A stretch of DNA of 64,000 nt from contig NZ_PVZV01000002.1 of NCBI RefSeq assembly GCF_002995495.1, positions 248,001-312,000 of the forward strand, given 5' to 3'. Origin of the DNA: Actinocorallia populi. GTDB lineage: Bacteria; Actinomycetota; Actinomycetes; Streptosporangiales; Streptosporangiaceae. Numbering within the stretch: the first letter of the stretch is position 1; every line of letters starts with the position of its first letter. The notes under the pieces were generated by a model, which was not told the origin of the DNA, searched no databases, and saw only the letters and a program-made list of their open reading frames with translations. Positions 46,477 through 55,829 of this stretch are shown here, in pieces. A program made the translations under genes and the position numbers.

Positions 46477-47298
46477 ATGTCAGACGCGCCTATCGGGATC
46501 TTCGACAGCGGCTTCGGCGGACTCACGGTGGCCCGGGCCGTGCTGGACCAATTGCCCGGAGAGCCGATCCTCTACCTGGGCGACTCGGCGCGTCAGCCCT
46601 ACGGTCCCCGGCCGATCGCCGAGGTCCGCGGGTACGCCCTGGAGATGCTCGACCAGCTGGTCAAAGAGGGCGTGAAGATGCTCGTGATCGCCTGCAACAG
46701 CGCCAGCTCGGCGATGCTGCGCGACGCCCGGGAGCGTTACGACGTGCCCGTCGTCGAGGTGATCTTCCCCGCCGCGCGGCGTGCCGTCGCCGCCACCCGC
46801 AACGGCAGGGTCGGGCTCATCGCGACCCGGGCCACGGTGACCAGCCGCGCCTACGACGACGCCTTCGCCATCGCCCCGCACATCGAGCTCACCAGCGCGG
46901 CCTGCCCGCGGTTCGTGGAATTCGTGGAGAACGGCGTCACGATGAGCGAGGAGCTGCTCGACGTGGCGCGCGGGTACCTGGAGCCGATCATCGAGGCCGG
47001 CTGCGACACCCTGATCCTCGGCTGCACGCACTACCCGCTGCTGACCGGGGTGATCTCCTACGTCGTCGGGGACGGGGTCACCCTCGTCTCCAGCGCCGAC
47101 GAGACGGCCAAGGACGTCTACCGACTGCTGCACGACCAGGGGCTGGCCCGCGCGGAGGCCGCCGCCCCACCCGTCCACCGGTTCCGCGCGACCGGTGACC
47201 CCGAGGTGTTCCGCGCGATCGGACGCCGCTTCCTCGGACCGGTGCTCGGCTATGTCGAGTCCCCTTCGGACACCAGCGTGTTCCGTCTCACCCCATGA
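46477..47298 (+). CDS. murI: Glutamate racemase
   Basis: MurI makes D-glutamate for peptidoglycan. The 273-residue protein has [15 protein letters not shown] near the start, the two catalytic Cys in [12 protein letters not shown] and [10 protein letters not shown], and [11 protein letters not shown]. The ATG lies just after a -10 box, indicating leaderless translation. It begins a set of genes (murI, MBL, rph, rdgB) conserved in mycobacteria. Confidence 0.96.
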   Translation: MSDAPIGIFDSGFGGLTVARAVLDQLPGEPILYLGDSARQPYGPRPIAEVRGYALEMLDQLVKEGVKMLVIACNSASSAMLRDARERYDVPVVEVIFPAARRAVAATRNGRVGLIATRATVTSRAYDDAFAIAPHIELTSAACPRFVEFVENGVTMSEELLDVARGYLEPIIEAGCDTLILGCTHYPLLTGVISYVVGDGVTLVSSADETAKDVYRLLHDQGLARAEAAAPPVHRFRATGDPEVFRAIGRRFLGPVLGYVESPSDTSVFRLTP

Positions 47299-47323
47299 AC
47301 CACAGTAAGCAGAGGAGCTCCCC

Positions 47324-48070
47324 GTGCGGGTGACTGTGATCGGCTGCTCCGGCAGCTTCCCGGGGCCGGACAGCCCCGCCTCCTGTTATCTCATCGAGGA
47401 GGACGGCTACGCCCTCCTGCTCGACTTCGGCAACGGCGCGCTGGGTGCCCTGCAGCGCCATCACGACCTGTACGACATCGACGCGATCGCCATCTCCCAC
47501 CTGCACGCCGACCACTGCATGGACCTGTGCGGCTACTACGTGGCCCGCAAGTACTGCCCGCACGGCAGCAAGCCGAAGATCCCGGTCTTCGGGCCCACGG
47601 AGTCGGCGACGCGGATGGCCGAGGCCTACGACCTCGACCTCGACCCGGGCATGACGGACACCTTCGACTTCACCCCGCTGGCCCGCAGGTTCGAGGCGGG
47701 GCCGTTCGAGATCCGCTGCGAGCCGGTCAACCACGTGATCGAGTCCTACGGCTTCCGCATCACCTCGGCGGGCGGCGGCACGCTGGCCTACTCGGGCGAC
47801 ACCGGGCTCACCGACACCCTGGTCGACCTGGCCGAGGGCGCCGACCTGTTCCTGTGCGAGGCGTCCTTCCTGGAGGGCGACAACCCGCCCAACCTCCACC
47901 TGACCGCGAAGGAAGCCGCGGAGTACGCCGAACGGGCGCAGGTCGGACGGCTGGTGCTGACCCATCTGGTGCCGTGGAACGACGAGGAGAAGTCGCTCGT
48001 CGAGGCCGAGAACGGCGGGTACGGCGGGCCGATCGACCTGGCACGAAGCGGGACCGTCTACCGGCTGTAG
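47324..48070 (+). CDS. Metallo-beta-lactamase-fold hydrolase (Rv1339-like)
   Basis: The 248-residue protein has the metal motif SHLHADHCMDL (H-x-H-x-D-H), followed by VNHVIESYGFRI, YSGDTGLTDTL and HLTAKEAAEYAERA and a late LVLTHLVPW. Homologues in mycobacteria (Rv1339) have class II-like cyclic-nucleotide phosphodiesterase activity, so a cAMP role is possible. GTG 47324 has GGAGCTCCCC upstream. It lies 25 nt after murI and 21 nt before rph. Confidence 0.9.
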   Translation: MRVTVIGCSGSFPGPDSPASCYLIEEDGYALLLDFGNGALGALQRHHDLYDIDAIAISHLHADHCMDLCGYYVARKYCPHGSKPKIPVFGPTESATRMAEAYDLDLDPGMTDTFDFTPLARRFEAGPFEIRCEPVNHVIESYGFRITSAGGGTLAYSGDTGLTDTLVDLAEGADLFLCEASFLEGDNPPNLHLTAKEAAEYAERAQVGRLVLTHLVPWNDEEKSLVEAENGGYGGPIDLARSGTVYRL

Positions 48071-48091
48071 GCGCACCGGTAGGCTGGCCCC

Positions 48092-48807
<716 letters not shown>

Positions 48808-48811
<4 letters not shown>

Positions 48812-49425
48812 GCGCCCGGCTGGTGCTGGCCACGCGCAACCCCGGGAAGGTCGTCGAGCTGCGGGACCTGCTCACCTCCTTCGAGGTGGTGGGCCTGGCG
48901 GAGTTCCCCGACGCGCCCGACGTGCCGGAGACCGAGCCGACCTTCGCCGGAAACGCCCTGCTCAAGGCCAGGGCGATCGCCGCGCACACCGGCCTGCCCG
49001 CGGTCTCCGACGACTCGGGCCTGTGCGTGGACGCGCTGAACGGCATGCCCGGCGTGTTGTCGGCCCGCTGGTCGGGCCGGTTCGGCGCGCAGCACCCCGC
49101 CGGCAGGGACCGGGCCAACCTCGAGCTGGTGCTCGACCAGCTCGCCGACGTCGCCGAGGGCGCGCGCGGCGCGCACTTCGTCTGCGCGGCGGCCGTCGCC
49201 CACCCCGACGGGCGCGAGCACGTGGTGGAGGGCCGCATGGACGGCCGGATCATCACCGCGCCGCGCGGCACCGGCGGCTTCGGCTACGACCCGATCTTCG
49301 AACTCGCCGACCTGGGCCGGACCACCGCGGAGCTGAGCCCGCAGGAGAAGTCCGAGATCAGCCACCGCGGCCGCGCCTTCCGCGCCCTCGCGGCGTACCT
49401 GGAGGGAATCGCCGAACCCGGCTGA
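48808..49425 (+). CDS. rdgB: Non-canonical purine NTP pyrophosphatase (RdgB/HAM1)
   Basis: The enzyme hydrolyses dITP, XTP and similar NTPs to prevent mutagenic incorporation. The 205-residue protein starts with [19 protein letters not shown], has [21 protein letters not shown] with metal Asp, FGYDPIFEL and SHRGRA. Translationally coupled to rph through a 4-nt overlap. Complete. Confidence 0.96.
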
Positions 49426-49452
49426 TCCGCATGCGGACCGCCTGACGGACCC

Positions 49453-49590
49453 GGGGATTCCAGGTGGTCCGGCTGGTCCGTACTCCGGGCCGCCCGTCCG
49501 ACCCGAGGGCCGGGCTGACCCGTACTCCGGGTCGCCTGCCCGACCGGGGATTCCAGGTGGTCCGGCTGGTCCGTACTCCGGGCCGCCCGT
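49453..49590. repeat. Exact 45-bp direct repeat in the rdgB 3' region
   Basis: Positions 49453-49497 and 49546-49590 are identical, with a 93-bp period; partial copies of GTACTCCGGG and GGCCGCCCGTCCGACCCG occur at 49521-49530 and 49649-49666. The whole spacer 49426-49680 is made of such repeats. Confidence 0.85.
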
Positions 49591-49680
49591 TTGACCCGGG
49601 GGTCCGGCTGTCCCAGGTGGCCGGGTGGTCCGGCTGATGCGCATGCGGGCCGCCCGTCCGACCCGGGCGGCCTGTCCGAT

Positions 49681-49720
49681 CCGACGGTGGCCCGATCCGG
49701 CCGGATCGGGCCACCGTCGG
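49681..49720. terminator. Perfect 40-bp palindrome between rdgB and the MEDS module
   Basis: The 20-bp arms 49681-49700 and 49701-49720 are exact reverse complements with no loop. It abuts the stop codon of the next minus-strand gene at 49722. A bidirectional terminator is the simplest reading, although no T-run follows. Confidence 0.8.
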
Positions 49721-49721
49721 G

Positions 49722-50669
49722 TCAGCAGACCATGCGCAGCTGTACCCGGGTGCCGTGGTGTCCGGCGCGGATCTCCAGCAGGTCGACCAGGATGCGGGCG
49801 CTCCACAGGCCGAACCCCTCCGAGACGGCCGACTCCGGGGGCAGGAAACCGGTCAGCCCGTCGGGATGCCACAGGCCGACGTCGGCGACCTCGCAGTGCA
49901 GCACGCGGCCGTGGCGCCAGACGCGGAGCTCGATCGGCGGGGTGCCGTGGACGACCGCGTTGGTGGCGATCTCGTTGGCGGCCATGACCAGCGGGCCTAC
50001 CCTGTCCTGCGGCAGGCCCATCCGCAGCGCCCGCCCGGTCAGGAACGAGCGCATCGGCGCGAGGTCCAGCGAGGCGAGGGCGAGCCGTTCGGCGTCGGCG
50101 GGGACCTCGGGCAGCGGGAGCCGGTCGCAGCCGGCGCCGTAGCGCTCCGGCTGGACGTACTTGTCGTTGTAGGCCGGGTAGCGGCCGCCGTCGAAGAGCC
50201 CCGGATGGGTGCGCCTGGCCTCCTCGACGATCGGGGGAGGGGCCAGCGTGCGGTCGTAGGAGCAGATGACCCGCGCGTCCGAATGGCCGAACACCGCGTT
50301 CACCAGCGACTCGTACCGCCCCCATTCGCGGTGCTCCCACGCCTGGGGCCGGCGGCTCCAGTCCAGCTCGGCCAGCGCGCGCACCCTGCGGCCGCCGGCC
50401 AGGCGCAGCACGTCGTGGTAGGCGGCGATGGTGCGGACCGGGTGCCGGTAGAAGGCGGTCGCGTCGTGGAACTCCACCCCGGCGCCGTCCCGGCCCAGGA
50501 CGTCCCGCAGCGCCTCCTGGCGGTCGTGCGGGAGCACGGCGAGGATGCGGTCGTCGGTGGCGAGGCCCTCGTGCAGGAAGGGCACGGCGGCGTCGAGGAA
50601 CTCCTCGGTGCCGCCGTGCAGGAGCGCCTGGTGCAGCAGGGGTGAGGCGGCGGTCACGAGCGCCTCCAT
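49722..50669 (-). CDS. MEDS-HATPase anti-sigma-type regulator, copy A
   Basis: The 315-residue protein has an N-terminal MEDS domain (about residues 1-165; LHEGLATDDRILAVLPHDR, VRALAELDW) and a C-terminal HATPase_c domain of the RsbW/RsbA type (N box NEIATNAVVHG, then VADVGLW and GFGLWSARILVDL). Such proteins are serine-kinase anti-sigma factors or regulators in stress responses. The ATG at 50669 overlaps the preceding MEDS-STAS gene by 16 nt, so the two are coupled. No transmembrane helix. Confidence 0.85.
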   Translation of the reverse strand: MEALVTAASPLLHQALLHGGTEEFLDAAVPFLHEGLATDDRILAVLPHDRQEALRDVLGRDGAGVEFHDATAFYRHPVRTIAAYHDVLRLAGGRRVRALAELDWSRRPQAWEHREWGRYESLVNAVFGHSDARVICSYDRTLAPPPIVEEARRTHPGLFDGGRYPAYNDKYVQPERYGAGCDRLPLPEVPADAERLALASLDLAPMRSFLTGRALRMGLPQDRVGPLVMAANEIATNAVVHGTPPIELRVWRHGRVLHCEVADVGLWHPDGLTGFLPPESAVSEGFGLWSARILVDLLEIRAGHHGTRVQLRMVC

Positions 50670-51548
50670 CCCAGGCCCTTGGCGATGCCCGGAAGCCGGT
50701 GGAAGCCCACCATCTCGATCACGCTCTCCAGTTCTGGTGAGGGATTGTCCAGGACGAGCCCCTTGCCCCGGGTGAGGCGCAGGGCGTGGGATCCCAGGAG
50801 GTTCAGCGCCACCAGGTCCATGAACCGCAGGTTCGCCAGTTCGAGGTGGACCTGGTCGGCCCGGTCGCGCGGGTCGCTCACCGAGGTGAGGGTCTGGGTG
50901 AAGGCCTGATGGCGCGCGCCGTCGATCTCCCCCTCCAGGCGAAGGCCGTAGGGGGCGTACGTACGGGTCATGCGCAGCACGCCGTCGTCGTATTCGGGAT
51001 TCACTTCGACGAGTACCTCGTGGTGGTTCTGGAGGGCGGAGAGCGCCTCGGGAGCGCAGCGGCGCCGGTCCACCTGGCCAGATGGCGGTGGTCAATGTAC
51101 TGGGCCCCACCAGCGACTCGACCTCGCAGTCGCAATCGAGCATGAAACTGTCACCTCCGGGGACGCCCGCCGCCCAGGTCATGTCCGCGGTGATGCGGAC
51201 GCGACGGAACCGCTGGTCGAGCGCCCGCGCGATCTCCCGCTCCAGGGTGCGGGAGAGGGCGGAGGGGCGGCCGAGCCCGTCGTGGGCGCAGGCCTGCCGC
51301 CAGGGGATCACCGAGAGGTGCCCGGCCTCGGCGAAGGGTGTGGCGTCGATGTTGTGCAGGGGCAGCAGGCCGGGCAGGTCGCGGGGCGTGGTGTCGGCCA
51401 CGCAGATCACCTTCTCGCCCGCGGCGAGGCCTTCGTAGACGAAGTCGCCCAGCACGCGCCGCTGTTCGTCGGGGTGGGAGTACGCCAGCCACGCGTGGTC
51501 GCCCGGCCGGAGCTCACCGACCGCGCGTTGCGTGAACCAGGTGACCAT
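50654..51548 (-). pseudogene. MEDS-STAS regulator, copy A, frameshifted
   Basis: The MEDS domain starts at ATG 51548 (WFTQRAVGELRPGDHAWLAYS) and runs in frame to LVGPSTLTTAI. The STAS domain continues in another frame as QVDRRRCAPEALSALQNHHE and ends with RLPGIAKGLGWRRS at 50654. Comparison with copy B (AICQTDVRRCSP) puts the shift at 51075-51082: one extra G in TGGCCAG where TGCCAG is expected. Removing one base restores 297 residues. The STAS part contains HLELANLRFMDLVAL and may still be read if translation restarts. Sequencing error, true mutation and programmed frameshift are all possible. Confidence 0.75.
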
Positions 51549-51694
51549 GCTCCGTCCTGAAGCTCGTGCCGCCTTGTGCGGGGAAAAGATGTTTCCTTCA
51601 GATGAGGTCAAGCGTACGCCCGGGAGAGGTGAAGGGAGGGAACTCTCCACAGGTTGGGGGGAAATATCATGGCTAATGCATCTGCACGTGCATT

Positions 51695-52615
51695 TCACTC
51701 GTGGAACGGTGTGTGAAGGCGAATCCTCGTCCCTTCTGCTCCGGTTCTGACCTGGACCAGGCCGCACAGCATGCGCACCGCCCACAGGCCCAGCCGCGGG
51801 GAGCCGGCGGTGCCGGGCGGCAGCCAGCCGGGCCCGTGCCGCTCCGGCGGGCACCAGTGCCCCCGGTCGCTCACCTCGCACAGCAGCGCCTCCTTCTCCT
51901 CCCACACCCGCAGCAGCACGGGCGGCTCGCCGTGGCCGAGCGCGTTGGTCGCCACCTCGGTGAACGCGACCAGCAGCTGGTGCAGCCGGTGGCCGCCCAG
52001 CCCGTACCGGCGCGCGTACACCGTGATCAGGGCGCGCGGCTCCCGCAGGTCCGGGGAGTGCAGGGGCATCTCCAGCGCGTGTCCGGGCACGGGGGGCAGC
52101 GGCAGGTCGCACATCGCGCTGAAGACGGCCGGGTCCAGGTAGGCCGGGTTGTCCCGGGGGCGGCCGTCCCGCGCCAGCAGCGGGTGGGTGCGCCGCGCGC
52201 CGTCCAGGACCGGGCCGGGCAGGTCCCTGTGGTAGGGGCACATGATGGCGCCGTCCGTCCGGGCCAGCGCCACGTTGACCAGCGCCTCCAGCCGCAGCCA
52301 CTCCACGGTCTCCCAGCCGGTGCGGTCCTTCCACTCGGGCTCGGCCAGCAGCCGCACCCGCCGCCCGTTCTCGGCGGCCGCCTCCATCTGGTGCAGGACC
52401 CGCGAGACGACCCGGGCCGGATGCTCGTAGAAGGAGGAGGGGGACACGTAGCGCACCTGCGTGCCGAACTTCTCGCGGAGCAGGCCCGTCTTGCGCTCGC
52501 AGGTGACGGCCAGGACCGTCTCGTCGCGCTCCAGGCCCTCGTTCAAAAAGGGGTAGGCGGCGCCGAGGAACTCCTCGTCCTGCTCGTAGGGAAGCGCCAC
52601 ATGGGTCAGGGCCAT
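51695..52615 (-). CDS. MEDS-HATPase anti-sigma-type regulator, copy B
   Basis: The 306-residue protein is a paralogue of the copy A regulator: an N-terminal MEDS domain (FLNEGLERDETVLAVTCER, VRLLAEPEW) and a C-terminal HATPase_c domain (FTEVATNALGHGEPPVLLRV, VSDRGHW, PRLGLWAVRMLCGL). The ATG at 52615 overlaps the stop of the MEDS-STAS copy B (TGATG). With it, the module is present twice in tandem. No membrane segment is visible. Confidence 0.85.
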   Translation of the reverse strand: MALTHVALPYEQDEEFLGAAYPFLNEGLERDETVLAVTCERKTGLLREKFGTQVRYVSPSSFYEHPARVVSRVLHQMEAAAENGRRVRLLAEPEWKDRTGWETVEWLRLEALVNVALARTDGAIMCPYHRDLPGPVLDGARRTHPLLARDGRPRDNPAYLDPAVFSAMCDLPLPPVPGHALEMPLHSPDLREPRALITVYARRYGLGGHRLHQLLVAFTEVATNALGHGEPPVLLRVWEEKEALLCEVSDRGHWCPPERHGPGWLPPGTAGSPRLGLWAVRMLCGLVQVRTGAEGTRIRLHTPFHE

Positions 52616-53435
52616 CAGTCCTCATCCAGTCGGATCCCCGGCAGCCGGTGCATGCCGACCACCTCCAGCGTGGAGCGCACCTCGGGCGCCACCCGGTGCA
52701 GCACCACGGCGCTGCGCGACCCGCGTCTGCGCGTGTAGTCGACCATCGTCCGCAGGGCGCCGAGGCTGAGGAAGTCCAGTTCGGAGAGGTCCAGGTGGAC
52801 CGCGTCCTCCCGCTGCGGCAGGGCGTTGAGCGCCTCGACGAAGTGGGTGTGCCGGGCGGCCGGTAGGTGCGGGTGATGCTGAGCACCGGGTCGTCGAAGT
52901 CGGGATCGGGCACCACTTGCACCTCGTGGTGCTCGGCGAGCAGGTCGAACTGGGCCGGTGAGCAGCGGCGCACGTCCGTCTGGCAGATCGCGGTGACCGA
53001 CACGCTCGGCCCGACGCGCTCGGCGAGTTCGCGCTCGCACACGAGCAGGCGGGTGTCGCCGAACGGCTGGTCCAGCGCCCAGGACATCTCGGCGGTGATC
53101 CGGATGCCGCGGAACTCCTGCTCCTCGGCCTTGGCGACCTCGTCGGCGAAGGTCTGGAGCATCTTCTCCGGATCGAACATCCCGCCGGTCAGGCAGGCGT
53201 CGCCGACCGGGAGCAGGGTCAGCAGGCCCGCCCGGATCGCGGGGCTCAGGTCCTGCCCGTACAGGCCGGGCAGCTCCCAGTGCTCGGCGTCGGTCAGGTA
53301 GACGACCTTGTCGCGGATGCGCAGCCCCTGCGCGATCCACGAGCCGATGACGTGGGCCTGCTCTTCGGGGCAGCCGAACGGGAGCCAGGCATGGTCGCCC
53401 GGGAGAAGATCCCTGACCGATCTCCGGACGTACAT
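52615..53435 (-). pseudogene. MEDS-STAS regulator, copy B, frameshifted by an apparent 34-nt loss
   Basis: The MEDS part starts at ATG 53435 (RRSVRDLLPGDHAWLPFGCP) and runs to SITRTYRP. The STAS part resumes in another frame at ARHTHFVEALNALPQRED and ends RLPGIRLDED at 52615. Against copy A, about 34 nt that encode the YGLRLEGEID-like link are missing near 52855-52866; adding 34 nt gives a 284-residue protein. The STAS core HLDLSELDFLSLGALRTM is intact. The fact that both copies are broken at the MEDS-STAS boundary but at different bases is unusual. Confidence 0.75.
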
Positions 53436-53566
53436 GGCTGCTCGGGCCTCCCGACGGGTGCGGACCCGTTCAATCTACGTCGGCGGCGTCCGGATGGAGG
53501 GCCTCTTTTTTCATATACCGACTCGATGTGTTGCGGGAAGGGCGGGAGAGCCGGCTCCGGAACCGG

Positions 53567-53596
53567 AAAAGGGACAGCCGACAGGCTGTCCCTTTT
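53567..53596. terminator. Bidirectional rho-independent terminator
   Basis: Perfect 13-bp arms 53567-53579 (AAAAGGGACAGCC) and 53584-53596 enclose GACA. A run of A's and of T's flanks the stem, so it can work on both strands, for the tRNA/bcp side on minus. Confidence 0.9.
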
Positions 53597-53599
53597 ATG

Positions 53600-53674
53600 T
53601 AGGGCCGGTGGGATTTGAACCCACAACACGACGGACCTAAACCGCCGGCCTCTGCCGAATTGGGCTACGGCCCC
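53600..53674 (-). tRNA. tRNA with anticodon UAG and short variable arm (Leu by anticodon)
   Basis: The 75-nt minus-strand sequence folds as a cloverleaf: acceptor GGGGCCG/CGGCCCT (first pair G-U), D arm with A14 and GG, anticodon stem GGCGG/CCGTC with loop TTTAGGT (anticodon TAG, G37), five-base variable region GTGTT, T arm GTGGG-TTCAAAT-CCCAC and discriminator A73. CCA is not encoded. The anticodon loop is that of tRNA-Leu(UAG), yet bacterial tRNA-Leu normally has a long variable arm. D-stem pair 13-22 (C-A) is mismatched. It is 27 nt after bcp and before a strong terminator. Confidence 0.85.
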
Positions 53675-53701
53675 GCGTGCGGCTACGACCTTACCAGCGG
53701 G

Positions 53702-54169
53702 CTACAGCCCCAGTTCCTTGCGGAGACGGGACACGTGCCCGGTCGCCCGCACGTTGTAGTAGGCCTTCTCGATCTTCCCCTCCTCGTCGATGAGGAAGGT
53801 GGAGCGGATGACGCCCACCGTGATCCTGCCGTAGAGCTTCTTCTCGCCGTAGGCGGCGTAGGCCTGCAGCACCTTGCGGTCCGGGTCCGACAGCAGGGGG
53901 AAGGTCAGGCCGTCGCGCTCGCGGAACCTGACGAGCTTGGCGGGGGCGTCCGGGGAGACGCCCACCACCTTCACCCCGGCCCCGGCCAGGTCCGGCAGCG
54001 ACGCCTCGAAGTCCACGGACTCCTTGGTGCACCCGGGGGTCATGGCCGCGGGGTAGAAGTAGAGGAGGACCTTCTCGCCGCGCAGCGACGACAGGGTGAA
54101 GGGTTCGCCGTCGGCGTCGGAGAGCGTGAAGTCGGGGGCCTCGTCGCCGGGTTCGAGACGGTCTGTCAC
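53702..54169 (-). CDS. bcp: Thioredoxin-dependent peroxiredoxin (Bcp/PrxQ)
   Basis: The 155-residue enzyme reduces peroxides. It has FYPAAMTPGCTKESVDFE with the peroxidatic Cys, VGVSPDAPAKLVRFRE and the GVIRSTFLIDEEGKI end. The second Cys of some PrxQ proteins five residues later is absent (CTKES then V), so it is a 1-Cys-like type. I choose the GTG at 54169, preceded by AAAGGA. The longer frame to 54433 would overlap the divergent DUF3618 gene. Confidence 0.93.
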   Translation of the reverse strand: MTDRLEPGDEAPDFTLSDADGEPFTLSSLRGEKVLLYFYPAAMTPGCTKESVDFEASLPDLAGAGVKVVGVSPDAPAKLVRFRERDGLTFPLLSDPDRKVLQAYAAYGEKKLYGRITVGVIRSTFLIDEEGKIEKAYYNVRATGHVSRLRKELGL

Positions 54170-54286
54170 CTGGCATCCTTTCGCGGCGGGTGGTGGGAGG
54201 GACAAACTTACCGGCACTCGCCTCCCTGGGGGCGGTCGCGACCTGCAAGACTGATCGCCCACCGGAACTACGACGAAGGACGCGGG

Positions 54287-54589
54287 ATGGCCGACAGGGA
54301 TCCGGACCGGATCGAGCAGGAGATCGAGGGCGAACTCGAGGCCCTCGCCCGGAACATCGACGCGATCGCCGACCGGGTCAGCCCGAGCAACGTCGTCCAC
54401 CGCACCGGCGACCGGGTCCGCGAGGAGCTGCACCAGGTGGCGGCGACGATCGGCTCGATCGTGACGCCCGGCGACGAGGAGGGCTCGCCGCTCACCGACG
54501 AGCAGCGCAAGCGGGCGCTCGTCATCGGCGGCGTCGTCCTGGTGGGGGTCGCGCTCCTGGTGCTGCGCGCGCGGCGCGGCCGGGGCTGA
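54287..54589 (+). CDS. DUF3618 membrane protein
   Basis: The 100-residue protein has an amphipathic N-terminal helix (IEQEIEGELEALARNIDAIADRVSP) and a single membrane helix at about 78-93 (LVIGGVVLVGVALLVL) with a basic end. DUF3618 proteins occur with phage-shock or stress envelope genes but have no proven function. It is divergent from bcp and converges on the PLP enzyme with 4 nt between the stops. Confidence 0.87.
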   Translation: MADRDPDRIEQEIEGELEALARNIDAIADRVSPSNVVHRTGDRVREELHQVAATIGSIVTPGDEEGSPLTDEQRKRALVIGGVVLVGVALLVLRARRGRG

Positions 54590-54593
54590 GCGC

Positions 54594-55772
54594 TCACAGG
54601 AAGGTGCGGCCCTCGCCCCGGTAGGTGGGGACGGTGCGCTCGACGCGCTCGTCCCGCACCAGGTGCACGGCGTCGAAGCGCTCGCACAGCTCGCCGGCCT
54701 TGGTGTGCCGGAACCAGACGCGGTCGCCGACGGCCAGCCCGTCGGTGCCGGGCCCGACGAGCGGGGTCTGCACCTCGCCCGCCCCCTCGGTGCCGGTGAA
54801 CTCCAGCCCGGCCGGCAGGTACGGCCGGGGCAGGCGCAGCGCGTCGGCGGGCCCCGAGGCGAGGTAGCCGCCGCCCAGGCAGGTGACAGTGCCGGGGGCG
54901 GGCCGCCGCACGACGGGCAGCGCGAACAGCGCGGCGGGGACGGCCTTGAACATGCTGTAGTGGTCGAACAGGTGCGGCTGGAACAGGCCGGACCCGGCGG
55001 CGACCTCGGTGACCGCCTTCTCCGCCGCGGTCCACTCCAGGCTTCCGGTGCCGCCGCCGTTGACGAACTCCAGGTCGGCCACCTCGCGGACGGCCCGCAC
55101 GACCTCGCCGCGCCGCCGGGCGAGCTCCACCCGGGAGCGGGAGCGCATCGCCCTGATCGCCAGCCCCATGGCGGGCCGGCCGGCCGGCGCGTCGCCCACG
55201 CCGGCGATCTGCGACTCGTAGCCCATCAGCCCGACCAGCCGCAGGTGCGGCCGCTTGAGGATCTCCTCGGCGAAGGCGGCGGCCTGCCCGGGGGTGGCCA
55301 GGGGGGAGCGGCGCGCGCCGACCCTGATCCGGCCGCCCAGCACCGGGTAGGCGGCGTCCATGTCGAGGCAGACCCGCACGGGGTGCCCGTCGGCGGGGAT
55401 GAGGTCCAGGTGCTCGGCGCAGTCGACCATGATCGTGACGGTGCGGGCGGCGTGCTCGTCCCGCACCAGGCGCCGCAGCGCCGCGCGGTCCACGGTGGGG
55501 TAGGCCACGAGGATGTCGTCGCTGGTGCGGTGCCCGGCCAGCCAGAGCGCCTCGTCCAGGGTGAAGGCCATGATCCCGGCGAAGCCGTCCAGGGCGAGGA
55601 CCTCCTCCAGCAGGGCGCGGACCCGGACGGACTTGCTGGCCACCCGGATCGGCTTGCCGCCCGCCCGGCGCACCAGGGCCGCGGCGTTGGCGCGGAAGGC
55701 GGCCAGGTCGACGATCGCGAACGGGGGGTCGAGCTCCGCGGTCGCGAAGTCGTAACGCGCCTTGAGGTCCAT
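54594..55772 (-). CDS. PLP-dependent amino-acid deaminase/aldolase (D-threonine aldolase-like)
   Basis: The 392-residue enzyme has the alanine-racemase fold. The PLP Lys lies in GKPIRVASKSVRVRALL (near residue 44), and a beta-barrel C-terminal domain with the metal-type end GDRVWFRHTKAGELCERF follows, the His-Cys pair typical of the D-threonine aldolase/DSD1 family that cleaves D-hydroxy amino acids. The ATG at 55772 gives MDLKARYDFA; the frame extends ten codons further upstream. No operon partner. Confidence 0.85.
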   Translation of the reverse strand: MDLKARYDFATAELDPPFAIVDLAAFRANAAALVRRAGGKPIRVASKSVRVRALLEEVLALDGFAGIMAFTLDEALWLAGHRTSDDILVAYPTVDRAALRRLVRDEHAARTVTIMVDCAEHLDLIPADGHPVRVCLDMDAAYPVLGGRIRVGARRSPLATPGQAAAFAEEILKRPHLRLVGLMGYESQIAGVGDAPAGRPAMGLAIRAMRSRSRVELARRRGEVVRAVREVADLEFVNGGGTGSLEWTAAEKAVTEVAAGSGLFQPHLFDHYSMFKAVPAALFALPVVRRPAPGTVTCLGGGYLASGPADALRLPRPYLPAGLEFTGTEGAGEVQTPLVGPGTDGLAVGDRVWFRHTKAGELCERFDAVHLVRDERVERTVPTYRGEGRTFL

Positions 55773-55829
55773 GTGTCCACTTTCCCATAGAAAGTGAAAC
55801 ATGAAAAGTATTCGTGTCTGGCTTTCCGG

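Noticed and set aside
49453-49620. Collagen-like GPPG reading on the minus strand of the rdgB 3' repeats
   Set aside because: There is no start or ribosome site, the frame only runs on as part of a shadow, and the pattern follows from the 93-bp period of a GC-rich repeat.
49722-53435. A single 1237-residue minus-strand frame
   Set aside because: It joins out-of-frame stretches of four separate genes; domain boundaries, start sites and the frames that carry the STAS and HATPase domains show separate genes with frameshifts.
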